9,648 bases of DNA from an uncultured Collinsella sp. (GCA_900754275.1 CAAECF010000099.1:1-9648), one strand, 5' to 3'. Shown: positions 1-6,085, counted from the first letter of the stretch. Made by a program: numbers and translations. The notes: generated by a model from the sequence alone, not told the origin.

Positions 1-1
1 T

Positions 2-31
2 CCGGGCCCGCGCCTTTAGACGCGAGCCCGG
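2..31. repeat. GC-rich inverted repeat (hairpin)
   Basis: Bases 2-7 pair with 26-31, and after one C-A mismatch bases 9-12 pair with 21-24, leaving an 8-base loop. There is no T-run on the plus-strand side. On the minus strand the 3' flank lies outside the window, so a terminator for a minus-strand transcript cannot be tested. A shorter hairpin (GGGT/ACCC, 39-49) follows. I see no gene in bases 1-85. Confidence 0.45.
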
Positions 32-57
32 GGCCCGTGGGTTATACCCTAAGAGCA

Positions 58-80
58 AACCACCCTTTTTAAGGGTGGTT
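58..80. terminator. 10-bp hairpin, probable terminator
   Basis: AACCACCCTT (58-67) and AAGGGTGGTT (71-80) form a perfect 10-bp stem with a 3-base loop. This is the shape of an intrinsic terminator, and the A/T pairs at the stem base would supply short U runs on either strand. No clean T-run follows outside the stem in either direction, so direction and activity are uncertain. It lies 5 bases before the first copy of the 37-bp repeat, just as the terminator at 237-263 directly precedes the second copy. Confidence 0.45.
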
Positions 81-85
81 CTGAT

Positions 86-122
86 GTTGACCTTTCATGG
101 GGTCGAACCCGAAAGGGCGCGG
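86..122. repeat. 37-bp direct repeat, copy 1
   Basis: This matches 264-300 with three mismatches, all within the first ten bases; the last 27 bases (96-122) are identical to 274-300. The unit contains two small potential hairpins: GACC (89-92) with GGTC (101-104), and CCC-GAAA-GGG (108-117), which has a GNRA-type loop. The copies start 178 bases apart. Each begins shortly after a hairpin that could end transcription. Confidence 0.85.
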
Positions 123-236
123 AGCTGAGGAAATGCGTAAGCATTTACCAGCGCAGCGCGCAAGGCGCCTTGGCGCCGCAGCGGCCGCCTGCGCAGCAGG
201 CTGACCCCCTGACGGCCCACCCAAAGATCGTTAAAG

Positions 237-263
237 CGACTGGCTTAGGCTGGTCGTTTTTTT
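237..263 (+). terminator. Plus-strand intrinsic terminator
   Basis: CGACTGGC (237-244) pairs with GCTGGTCG (249-256) around a TTAG loop, and seven T residues follow (257-263). Two of the eight pairs are G-U wobbles in the plus-strand RNA and become A-C mismatches in the minus-strand RNA. The stem therefore forms properly only for plus-strand transcription. No plus-strand gene in the window reads into it. Confidence 0.7.
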
Positions 264-300
264 GTTAACCTCGCATGGGGTCGAACCCGAAAGGGCGCGG
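264..300. repeat. 37-bp direct repeat, copy 2
   Basis: Second copy of the repeat at 86-122. It begins at the first base after the T-run of the 237-263 terminator and ends 6 bases before the end of the dinD stop codon at 307. In the minus-strand direction it is the first sequence after dinD. No third copy was found by eye on the other side of dinD (1168-1328). Confidence 0.85.
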
Positions 301-306
301 CCGCTT

Positions 307-1167
307 TCACAGATTGAGTCTACCCTGGGGATCGGTGAAACCGTCAGTACCCTCCTTGAGTTTCTTCTCGTCTGCCTTCACGCGACGCTCGAGCTTTTTT
401 GTATCCTCGGCAGGCGGTAGGTTCTCGGGAACAATTCCGCGGTCGATGAGGCTGCCACGCACGCTCGTGTTGTTCTCGACGTGTTCTTGTTTGATCTGGT
501 CCAGACCGTACAAGTCGTGTTCCTCGGCGTTGAAGGCCGTCATCGAGTTCGTGAGGTCCTTTGCTTTGATGAGAACATCGGCTAGCTTGTCCGCCAATGC
601 AGCACTCTTGGACACACCAAGCTGCCGCTTCATGTCCGCCGTGCTTCTGCCGCCGAATAACGCCTCATCGCCCTTCGACTTGATGATCGCGAATCCTTTG
701 GAGTCCACGCCTCGTTTGAACGCAATGCCCGAGAGCTGTTTCTCTGAATCGGATAGCGAGTGGCACGCCTGCAAGCGCTGAATCTCTGCGAAGCGCTGCT
801 CTATGAGCTCCTGACGGCGTGTCTGCACGGCGAAGTACGCCTGTGCGAGTGCGATTTCGGGCTTGTTTGGGTCTCCGTTTTGGGCGATTAAATAGCATGC
901 GTAGCGCGTCAGCTTGTAGTCTTTTACGGCTCGTTTGGCGATGCCGGCATCTACCATTTTGCTGGCCTCAGCAAAATGGGCGGCAACAGGCATTTTATTG
1001 GTGTCACACGATGCCATGGATCTCTTAACTGCAGTCTCAAAATTACGCCATTGGGTGTATCCGAGGGGTTCCATTAAATCGCGTGCGAGCCAATACTCAA
1101 CGCCGTCTTCTACATGGGCGTAGCTGTCAAGTTCGACACGCCATTTCTCGATATCCCTGCTGTCCAT
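307..1167 (-). CDS. dinD: DNA-damage-inducible protein D (DinD)
   Basis: This 286-aa protein has the DinD layout. A BRO-type N-terminal domain (about residues 8-115) holds GYTQWRNF (36-43) and the diagnostic RYACYLIAQNGDP (88-100), followed by AYFAVQTRRQEL (110-121). The C-terminal half carries FGG (171-173), NNTSVRGSLIDRGI (232-245) and ENLPPAEDTKKLERRV (248-263), as in DinD. Length is close to E. coli DinD. In E. coli the gene is LexA-regulated, and the protein has been reported to bind RecA filaments and inhibit strand exchange; the role in this organism is inferred. The ATG at 1167 is preceded by AAGGAAG at good spacing. It stands alone: the next gene upstream ends 161 bases away, and downstream are the 37-bp repeats. 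Together with its known scattered occurrence in genomes and on mobile elements, this fits a transferred accessory gene. Confidence 0.9.
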   Translation of the reverse strand: MDSRDIEKWRVELDSYAHVEDGVEYWLARDLMEPLGYTQWRNFETAVKRSMASCDTNKMPVAAHFAEASKMVDAGIAKRAVKDYKLTRYACYLIAQNGDPNKPEIALAQAYFAVQTRRQELIEQRFAEIQRLQACHSLSDSEKQLSGIAFKRGVDSKGFAIIKSKGDEALFGGRSTADMKRQLGVSKSAALADKLADVLIKAKDLTNSMTAFNAEEHDLYGLDQIKQEHVENNTSVRGSLIDRGIVPENLPPAEDTKKLERRVKADEKKLKEGTDGFTDPQGRLNL

Positions 1168-1208
1168 ATCTCTTCCTTTCTGTTCGTTTGTCTACGTGGA
1201 CTATGTCG

Positions 1209-1231
1209 ACTCCGTATTCAGAATGAGTATA
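1209..1231 (-). promoter_or_regulatory. Possible dinD promoter -10 with overlapping dyad
   Basis: On the minus strand TATACT (1231-1226) resembles a -10 box about 60 bases before the dinD start. No good -35 lies 17-18 bases upstream. An imperfect dyad overlaps it: ACTC (1209-1212) with GAGT (1225-1228), and inside it ATTC-A-GAAT (1216-1224). An operator here would fit damage control of dinD, but the dyad does not match the Gram-positive LexA box (GAAC-N4-GTTC type). Confidence 0.25.
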
Positions 1232-1249
1232 TTTGCCCGCGCGGACACG

Positions 1250-1287
1250 AATGGGCCCTGTGTCGCTTTGAGTTCACGGGACCCATT
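1250..1287. repeat. 13-bp inverted repeat between flavoprotein gene and dinD
   Basis: Bases 1250-1262 pair with 1275-1287 (outer arms AATGGG/CCCATT) with one mismatch, one wobble and a 12-base loop. No T-run follows on the minus strand, so it would be a poor intrinsic terminator for the flavoprotein gene. It also lies where an activator or repressor of dinD could bind. The remainder of 1168-1328 holds only the promoter candidate. Confidence 0.5.
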
Positions 1288-1328
1288 AATATCGAGAAGT
1301 TGTGTTCTGCTCTGGAGGGGTGCTCGGC

Positions 1329-2855
1329 TTAGTCCGCTCGATAGTGCGAACCCAGGCTTTCGGTCCGCTTGCGCATGGCTTTGACCATTTCCTGTGCTAG
1401 TTGAATCTGCGATTGCAGGCGGGCGAGGGCAGCGATTTCGCTGTCGTTGGCATGTGGCTTATTTAGAGCCGTGGCTTCGTCTTGCAGGCTTTCAAGCTGT
1501 TGCAGGGCCTCGGATAGGCCTGTTTCGGTCCTGTTGATCATGCAAAAGGTGCTCATCGTGTGCCTAAGGCTGTGTGTCAGGCGTTCGGCATCTGTTGCGG
1601 CAATGCCGTACTGGGGGAGGGTGATATCCGCCTTCAGGGCCGCCTCAGGCTCTTTCTGCGCTGCAAGGGCTGCCGATGCGCCCGCGATACGTCCGAATAC
1701 GATGCCGTTGGCGCTTGACAAGCCACCAATGCGGTCGGCGCCGTGCATGCCGCCTGTCGCCTCGCCGCAAGCGTAGAGGCCCTCAACGCCCGTGTGCGCG
1801 GTCTTATCGATCTTGATGCCGCCGTTAGCGGCGTGGGCATACATCGCAACGCGCATCTCGTCGGTCGGCGCGATGCCGTGCTCGTCTTGCAGCCAAGTGG
1901 CAAAGGTCTGCACAAACTCTGGGACATCCTCGCGGGGGAAGTCGTAGTGGAGTGCCAGGCCTTCGACACCTGCCTGATCGATGACGAGATCGATAGCGCG
2001 GGAGGCCAAGCGTGACGTGAAGGGACCATATCCAGAGCGCTGCTCGAGCAGGTCGTCCAGCTTGTCGTCGGCAATATCTACCGGCTGGTCTACGTGCACG
2101 TAGCGCCAGGTTTTCTCATTGAAGACCAAGTTACGCCTGGGCTCGATGAAGCCGGGCATCATCTGCATGAACTCTATATTAGTAAGTGTTGCGCCGTGCG
2201 CCAGCGCGATGGCCTGCGAGGAGCTGAGCACGTCGGCGGAAGTGAGGCTTCGCTCGAACAGGCCACCCGTGCCGCCCGCAGCGATGATGGTGGCCTTGGC
2301 TGCCATAGGTACGAGATGCTTGTTTGTGCGGTCGTAGAGCGTGGCGCCGACAATCTTTCCGGGCGTGTCCTCAATAAGGTCGATAAGCTCGTGGCGGGGA
2401 AGCAGGCGAATGCCGAGCGACTCGATCCTGGTCGTCAGAGCGTCCTCAAGGGTCTTGCGGGTGAGGCCGCGCCACATGCGCGTCTTGTGGTCAAAGCAGG
2501 GGATAAACTGCTTTTGCTGAGCACTCTCGGCGCTTTGCGGACGCTGAAGCTCAACGCCCAGGTCTTGCTCGAGCCATTCTATTGCATGGGGAATGCCGTG
2601 GACAAACGTCTGGACAAGCTCGGGGTCGGCGACGCCGCCACCAACGGTCTGAATGGTGTCGATGAGGTCTTGTTCGTCGTCTTCGTTAACGGGTCCGATA
2701 AGCCCCAGGCCCCAGGTTCCGGGGAAGAAGCTCGATCCACTCATAGTCTTGCCGGCGCTTGCCACGGTGACGGTTGCGCCCGTGCGTGCCGCTTCGATGG
2801 CGGCGCAAAGGCCCGCAATGCCAGATCCAATTACCAGTACATCAGTCGATTCCAT
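1329..2855 (-). CDS. FAD-dependent oxidoreductase, NadB / fumarate reductase flavoprotein superfamily
   Basis: A 508-aa soluble protein. The N-terminal Rossmann fingerprint is DVLVIGSGIAGLCAAIEAA (5-23, GxGxxG at 10-15). IIAAGGTGGLF (190-200), GGIKID (345-350) and LYACGEATGGMHGADRIGG (360-378) are the FAD-domain landmarks of the family. Arg282/Arg286, His341 and Arg375 line up with catalytic or substrate-binding positions of L-aspartate oxidase and fumarate reductase. The helical C-terminal segment (about 425-490) resembles that of NadB. The NadB substrate motif NxEFxQFHPT reads NIEFMQMMPG (226-235), losing its histidine, so the substrate is probably not the standard one and I do not call it NadB. 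No FMN or haem domain, signal peptide or membrane segment is seen. The start at 2855 is chosen over an upstream ATG at 2912 because AGAAAGGAA precedes it and the Rossmann fold begins at once. It has its own upstream region of about 190 bases and seems monocistronic. Confidence 0.8.
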   Translation of the reverse strand: MESTDVLVIGSGIAGLCAAIEAARTGATVTVASAGKTMSGSSFFPGTWGLGLIGPVNEDDEQDLIDTIQTVGGGVADPELVQTFVHGIPHAIEWLEQDLGVELQRPQSAESAQQKQFIPCFDHKTRMWRGLTRKTLEDALTTRIESLGIRLLPRHELIDLIEDTPGKIVGATLYDRTNKHLVPMAAKATIIAAGGTGGLFERSLTSADVLSSSQAIALAHGATLTNIEFMQMMPGFIEPRRNLVFNEKTWRYVHVDQPVDIADDKLDDLLEQRSGYGPFTSRLASRAIDLVIDQAGVEGLALHYDFPREDVPEFVQTFATWLQDEHGIAPTDEMRVAMYAHAANGGIKIDKTAHTGVEGLYACGEATGGMHGADRIGGLSSANGIVFGRIAGASAALAAQKEPEAALKADITLPQYGIAATDAERLTHSLRHTMSTFCMINRTETGLSEALQQLESLQDEATALNKPHANDSEIAALARLQSQIQLAQEMVKAMRKRTESLGSHYRAD

Positions 2856-3043
2856 CGGATTCCTTTCTCGTCCGGCGCATTGTCGCACGGGTGATCGGCA
2901 ATGGGGCCGCAAAGACTCGGCAAATCGGTAAAGGGCAAATATGGCAGGTGGGCGTCATGGACGCTCGGACGCTCCATCTCTTCACATCTCGTATTTCGCC
3001 CCAGCTGATATACCGGCATTAGCTACCCTGCGCCAGCGCAAAC
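2856..3043. other. Intergenic leader of the flavoprotein gene
   Basis: This 188-base stretch lies between a terminator and the flavoprotein gene and so should hold that gene's promoter. I see no convincing -35/-10 pair. The only repeat noticed is a back-to-back GGACGCTC (2959-2974). Short ORFs here lack ribosome binding sites and family resemblance. Confidence 0.4.
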
Positions 3044-3076
3044 AAAAAGAGCCGCTACCTCGAAAGGTAGCGGCTC
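3044..3076 (-). terminator. Terminator of the scaffold/GGGtGRT operon
   Basis: On the minus strand GAGCCGCTACCT (3076-3065) pairs perfectly over 12 bp with AGGTAGCGGCTC (3060-3049). The loop is UUCG and five T residues (3048-3044) follow. It lies 36 bases beyond the GGGtGRT stop codon and separates that operon from the flavoprotein gene. Confidence 0.9.
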
Positions 3077-3111
3077 CAAATCTCAACTATATGAGCATCG
3101 CGCGGGCGCGA

Positions 3112-4116
3112 TTAGGCCTTGAGGGCCTCCTCGACGGCGACAGCGCAGGCGACGGTGGCACCGACCATGGGGTTGTTGCCCATGCCGATGAGACCCATCA
3201 TGTCAACGTGCGCAGGCACGGAGGAAGAACCGGCGAACTGGGCGTCGGAGTGCATGCGGCCCATGGTGTCGGTCATGCCGTAAGAGGCAGGGCCGGCGCC
3301 CATGTTGTCCGGGTGCAGGGTACGGCCAGTGCCGCCACCAGAAGCGACGGAGAAGTACTTCTTGCCAGCCTCGAGGCGCTCCTTCTTGTAGGTGCCAGCG
3401 ACGGGGTGCTGGAAGCGCGTGGGGTTGGTGGAGTTACCGGTGATCGAGATGTCGACGTTCTCGTGCCACATGATGGCAACGCCCTCGCGGACGTCGTCGG
3501 CGCCGTAGCAGTTGACGGCGGCGCGGGGACCATCGGAGTAGGGGATGGTCTCGACGACCTTGAGCTCGCCCGTGAAGTAGTCGAACTGGGTCTTCACGTA
3601 GGTGAAGCCGTTGATGCGGGCGATGATCTGAGCAGCGTCCTTGCCCAGACCGTTGAGGATGACGCGCAGCGGCTTCTTGCGAGCCTTGTTGGCGTTTAGA
3701 GCCAGGCCGATAGCACCCTCAGCGGCAGCGAAGGACTCGTGACCGGCCAGGAAGGCGAAGCACTCGGTGTCGTCGGAGAGCAGCATAGCGCCCAGGTTGC
3801 CGTGGCCCAGACCGACCTTGCGGTCCTCGGCGACGGAGCCGGGAACGGTGAAGGCCTGGATGCCCTCGCCGATGATGGCGGCAGCCTCAGAAGCGGACTT
3901 GGCGCCACGCTTGACAGCGAGAGCGCAACCGAGGGTGTAGGCCCACTCGGCGTTCTGGAAGGCGATGGACTGGGTGTTGTTGACGATCTCACGCGGGTTG
4001 AAGCCCTTGTCGGTGCAGATCTGCAGAGCTTCCTCGAGGGAGGCGATGCCGTTGTCGGCGAGGCACTTGTTGATCTTGTCAGCGCGGCGCTCGTAACCTT
4101 CGAACGTAACAGTCAT
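3112..4116 (-). CDS. GGGtGRT-family protein of unknown function
   Basis: A 334-aa protein that I place in the GGGtGRT family by its signature SGGGTGRTLHPDNMG (259-273) and by NNTQSIAFQNAEWAY (46-60), VGLGHGNLGAML (101-112), GHESFAAAEGAIG (125-137) and a glycine/methionine-rich end (MMGLIGMGNNPMVGA, 306-320). No catalytic motif of a known enzyme is evident. It is soluble and has six cysteines (18, 34, 64, 119, 203, 324), none in CxxC form. The ATG at 4116 follows GGGAGGG. It begins 18 bases after the NifU-like gene and shares its terminator, so the two are almost certainly co-transcribed. A role in iron-sulfur or sulfur transfer is inferred from this partner only. The match to the family is strong; its biochemical role is unknown. 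Confidence 0.85.
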   Translation of the reverse strand: MTVTFEGYERRADKINKCLADNGIASLEEALQICTDKGFNPREIVNNTQSIAFQNAEWAYTLGCALAVKRGAKSASEAAAIIGEGIQAFTVPGSVAEDRKVGLGHGNLGAMLLSDDTECFAFLAGHESFAAAEGAIGLALNANKARKKPLRVILNGLGKDAAQIIARINGFTYVKTQFDYFTGELKVVETIPYSDGPRAAVNCYGADDVREGVAIMWHENVDISITGNSTNPTRFQHPVAGTYKKERLEAGKKYFSVASGGGTGRTLHPDNMGAGPASYGMTDTMGRMHSDAQFAGSSSVPAHVDMMGLIGMGNNPMVGATVACAVAVEEALKA

Positions 4117-4134
4117 AGTTATTTCCCTCCCTTT

Positions 4135-4869
4135 CTACTCGTGAACCGGGAACACGCTGGCGACGGAGTGAGTCTCCTCGTCGGTGCGCGGGTCGATGTA
4201 CTTGGCAGCGTTCTCCCACTGACCATAGTGGCCCATAGCGCCAGCGATGGCCTCCTCGGGGGTCTTGCCGGCCTTGACGGCGTCGGTGAACTTGCCGAGG
4301 TTCAGGAACTCGAATGCGATGATCTCGTTCTTGTCGTTGAGAGCCATGCGGGTGACGTAGCCCTGAGCGAGCTCGAGGTAACGAGCGCCCTTGGCCTTGG
4401 TGCCGAACATGGTGCCGACCTGAGAGCGAAGGCCCTTGCCGAGGTCGTCGAGGGAGGCGCCCACGGGCAGGCCGCCCTCGGAGAACGCGGTCTGGCTGCG
4501 GCCGTAAACGATCTGCAGGAAGATCTCGCGCATAGCAACGTTGATGGCGTCGCAGACGAGGTCGGTGTTGAGGGCCTCGAGGATGGTCTTACCGGGAAGG
4601 ATCTCGGAAGCCATGGCGGCAGAGTGGGTCATACCCGAGCAGCCGATGGTCTCAACGAGGGCCTCCTCGATGATGCCGTCCTTGACGTTCAGCGTGAGCT
4701 TGCAGGCGCCCTGCTGAGGTGCGCACCAACCCACACCGTGCGTAAGACCGGAGATGTCGGAAATCTCCTTAGCCTGGACCCACTTGCCCTCCTCGGGGAT
4801 GGGTGCGGGGCCGTGGTATGCACCCTTGGCAACGGGGCACATGTTCTCCACTTCCTGTGAGTACTGCAT
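4135..4869 (-). CDS. NifU/IscU-like iron-sulfur scaffold protein (GGGtGRT partner)
   Basis: A 244-aa protein whose central part follows the NifU N-terminal/IscU fold: CAPQQGACKLTLNVKDG (49-65) corresponds to the first-cysteine strand of IscU, and ETIGCSGMTHSAAMASEIL (73-91) to the GC-containing helix start. Cys106 in LVCDAIN may be the third ligand. Cys11, Cys49, Cys56, Cys77 and Cys106 are the five cysteines. It is far longer than IscU (about 130 aa): a further domain (about 110-230, with GRSQTAFSEGGLPVGA and GTKAKGARYLELA) has no counterpart there. The start at 4869 (MQYSQEV) is preferred because similar proteins, as I recall them, begin this way. GAGAGGAGG precedes it, though unusually close to the ATG. 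An upstream ATG at 5034 adds 55 residues of basic, low-quality sequence. It is the first gene of a two-gene operon with the GGGtGRT gene. Confidence 0.85.
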   Translation of the reverse strand: MQYSQEVENMCPVAKGAYHGPAPIPEEGKWVQAKEISDISGLTHGVGWCAPQQGACKLTLNVKDGIIEEALVETIGCSGMTHSAAMASEILPGKTILEALNTDLVCDAINVAMREIFLQIVYGRSQTAFSEGGLPVGASLDDLGKGLRSQVGTMFGTKAKGARYLELAQGYVTRMALNDKNEIIAFEFLNLGKFTDAVKAGKTPEEAIAGAMGHYGQWENAAKYIDPRTDEETHSVASVFPVHE

Positions 4870-4961
4870 GCCTCTCCTCTCTATCGTGTTGGCGTCCCGT
4901 CTGGGGGCCGTGGCTGGCGATTGCCGGGCGACCCTTCGAAAGGGACATGACATGCAGCCCC

Positions 4962-4968
4962 TATAATA
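4962..4968. promoter_or_regulatory. -10-like AT-rich box in the divergent intergenic region
   Basis: The plus strand reads TATAAT (4962-4967) and the minus strand TATTAT (4968-4963), so either strand could use it. The minus-strand box would give a leader of about 87 bases for the scaffold/GGGtGRT operon. Neither direction has a recognisable -35 at 16-18 bases. A GAATATTC palindrome (4983-4990) lies just upstream in the minus-strand sense. Confidence 0.3.
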
Positions 4969-5028
4969 CCGCGAAATGCACGGAATATTCGGCGAACGGC
5001 TCAGTTTTCGTAGCGAGATGCGCGGAAC

Positions 5029-5040
5029 TTTCAATTGAAA
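5029..5040. promoter_or_regulatory. Perfect 12-bp palindrome, possible operator
   Basis: TTTCAATTGAAA is a perfect palindrome in the intergenic region between the minus-strand scaffold operon and the plus-strand transposase-like gene, in an AT-rich patch. Its position suits a regulator binding site, but no known operator is recognised and only one copy was seen. Confidence 0.3.
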
Positions 5041-5121
5041 CGGTTTAACTCTATATTCTGTGGTCGTGCACTTCCGTAGAGGGGGTCCGTCTTGGGCAAG
5101 CTTTTGGTCAGCTTTTGTAAG

Positions 5122-5148
5122 CGTTGCAGGGGTTGACCTGTTGCAACG
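5122..5148. repeat. REP-like imperfect palindrome, left of the transposase-like gene
   Basis: CGTTGCA (5122-5128) pairs with TGCAACG (5142-5148), and GG/CC pairs extend inward (5129-5130 with 5137-5138). The loop side holds GGGGTTGACC. It lies about 125 bases before the gene start at 5273. A looser relative is at 6100-6133 on the other side of the gene. Confidence 0.4.
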
Positions 5149-5272
5149 GTGCCGTTCGCCGCCTGTTTACTGCCTTTGGCCGCGCGAGCGAATTGTTTTG
5201 CGTGAATGTTTTGATGGCACGCTTCAATCGTGCTGTATTGGATGGCAAGCAGATCCCGGCGAAGGGAGCGCC

Positions 5273-6085
5273 ATGCAGCGCGTTTGGAGAACGGTTACCG
5301 GCTTTTACCATGTCTGTGCCCGCGGTACGGGCAAGCAGCTCATCTTTGAGGGCGATGAAGACCGGTGGGAGTTCTTGGAGCTGATGCGTGAGTGCTGCCG
5401 CAAGGCGGGCGTGACGGTTATCGCCTGGTGCCTTATGGGCAATCACGTGCGTCTGGTGCTTGCAGATTACGAGGACGCGATGAGCGCGGCGATGCACCGG
5501 CTGCTTTTGACGTACGCGCGGCGGTTCAATAAACGCACGGGGCGCACAGGGCATCTGTTCCAGAACCGTTTTGACCGGCGCTCGCTCGATACCGACTGGC
5601 AGGTGATGGAGGCTATTCGCTCCGTTCACGCCGATCCGCAGGAGGCGGGCATCAGTCTCATTGAGCGTTATCCCTGGAGCAGCTTTCCGGAGCATTTGTG
5701 CGCTTACGACGGTGACGCGGCCGATGTCGCGAGGGGATTTTCTGATCCTTCTTGCGTGCTTGAGCTTTTTGGTTCTGCCGAGGGCTTTATTGCCTATTCG
5801 CTTTCGACGCCCGACGGCGGCGAACCGGCGCTGCGCGATATGAAAGAGACAGAGTGGGAACGCCACGCCTTTGCCGACAAGATGGCGAAGAGCCTCGGGG
5901 TTCCGCTCAATGTGGTTAAAACTGCACCGCCGGCGCAGCGCGATACCGTTATTGTTGGATTGAGCAATGCCGGCCTTACGGTGCGCCAGATTGAGCGGTA
6001 TACCGGGATTGGCAAAAGTACCGTCTCTCGTATCGTGCGCGCCCGCGCGCGAACGGCGATGCGGGCTGGCGGAAACGTGATGTAA
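5273..6085 (+). CDS. REP-associated (Y1/HUH-type) transposase-like protein with C-terminal HTH, probably catalytically inactive
   Basis: A 270-aa protein. The N-terminal part follows the Y1 transposase/RAYT layout: GFYHVCARGTGKQLIF (10-25), AWCLMGNHVRLVLADY (51-66), YARRFNKRTGRTGHLFQNRF (81-100) and DPQEAG...YPWSS (121-137). The C-terminal part (about 220-258) is a helix-turn-helix, with LTVRQIERYTGIGKSTVSRI at 235-254. Family members need NHxH and a tyrosine in YxxxNPxxAG. Here the motifs read NHVR (57-60) and SVHADPQEAG (117-126), so the second HUH histidine is Arg60 and the tyrosine is Ser117. Each change is one base from the canonical codon (CGT versus CAT, TCC versus TAC). The reading frame is otherwise intact, arguing against random decay. 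The start at 5273 follows AAGGGAG at 5 bases; the frame stays open upstream to 5060 without family resemblance. It stands alone, divergent from the scaffold operon. It may be a domesticated DNA-binding protein or a recently dead element. Confidence 0.8.
   Translation: MQRVWRTVTGFYHVCARGTGKQLIFEGDEDRWEFLELMRECCRKAGVTVIAWCLMGNHVRLVLADYEDAMSAAMHRLLLTYARRFNKRTGRTGHLFQNRFDRRSLDTDWQVMEAIRSVHADPQEAGISLIERYPWSSFPEHLCAYDGDAADVARGFSDPSCVLELFGSAEGFIAYSLSTPDGGEPALRDMKETEWERHAFADKMAKSLGVPLNVVKTAPPAQRDTVIVGLSNAGLTVRQIERYTGIGKSTVSRIVRARARTAMRAGGNVM

Larger units (their letters stand above)
86..263 (+). ncRNA. Candidate structured small RNA ending in a terminator
   Basis: No plausible gene is seen here on either strand, but the plus strand could fold into successive hairpins: GACC/GGTC, CCC-GAAA-GGG (108-117), AAATGC-GTAA-GCATTT (131-146, extended by GG/CC and by GC/GC pairs around 124-152), a GGCGCC palindrome pair near 164-178, and GCCTGC/GCAGGC (187-201). 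The series ends in a plus-strand terminator (237-263). Two GNRA-type tetraloops and the terminator suggest an RNA product, but no known RNA family was recognised, no convincing promoter is seen, and the 5' end is arbitrary. It could instead be the 3' untranslated tail of a gene left of the window. Confidence 0.3.

Noticed and set aside
96..122. tRNA T-arm-like sequence in the repeat (minus strand GGGTTCGACCCC), possible tRNA attachment site
   Set aside because: A standard 5-bp T stem with a 7-base loop cannot be formed, and no acceptor or anticodon arm is present nearby. The resemblance is limited to TTCGA between G and C runs.
1..300. CRISPR array suggested by repeated units
   Set aside because: There are only two repeat copies 178 bases apart, the intervening sequence is hairpin-rich with a terminator, and no cas genes are in the window.
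275..781. Plus-strand open frame starting inside repeat copy 2
   Set aside because: It is antisense to dinD, low in complexity (Ser/Arg/Phe) and without a ribosome binding site.
1295..1308. AGAA-N6-TTCT dyad as a LexA box for dinD
   Set aside because: It does not match GAAC-N4-GTTC in sequence or spacing and lies about 130 bases upstream of the dinD start, well before the likely -10.
2094..2894. Plus-strand open frame of 266 codons opposite the flavoprotein gene
   Set aside because: It is a shadow of the minus-strand FAD protein, whose motifs are unmistakable.
3739..4860. Long plus-strand open frame of 373 codons
   Set aside because: It lies antisense across the GGGtGRT and scaffold genes, is very rich in Gly/Val/Leu/Asp as expected from the complement of GC3-biased codons, resembles no family and has no ribosome binding site.
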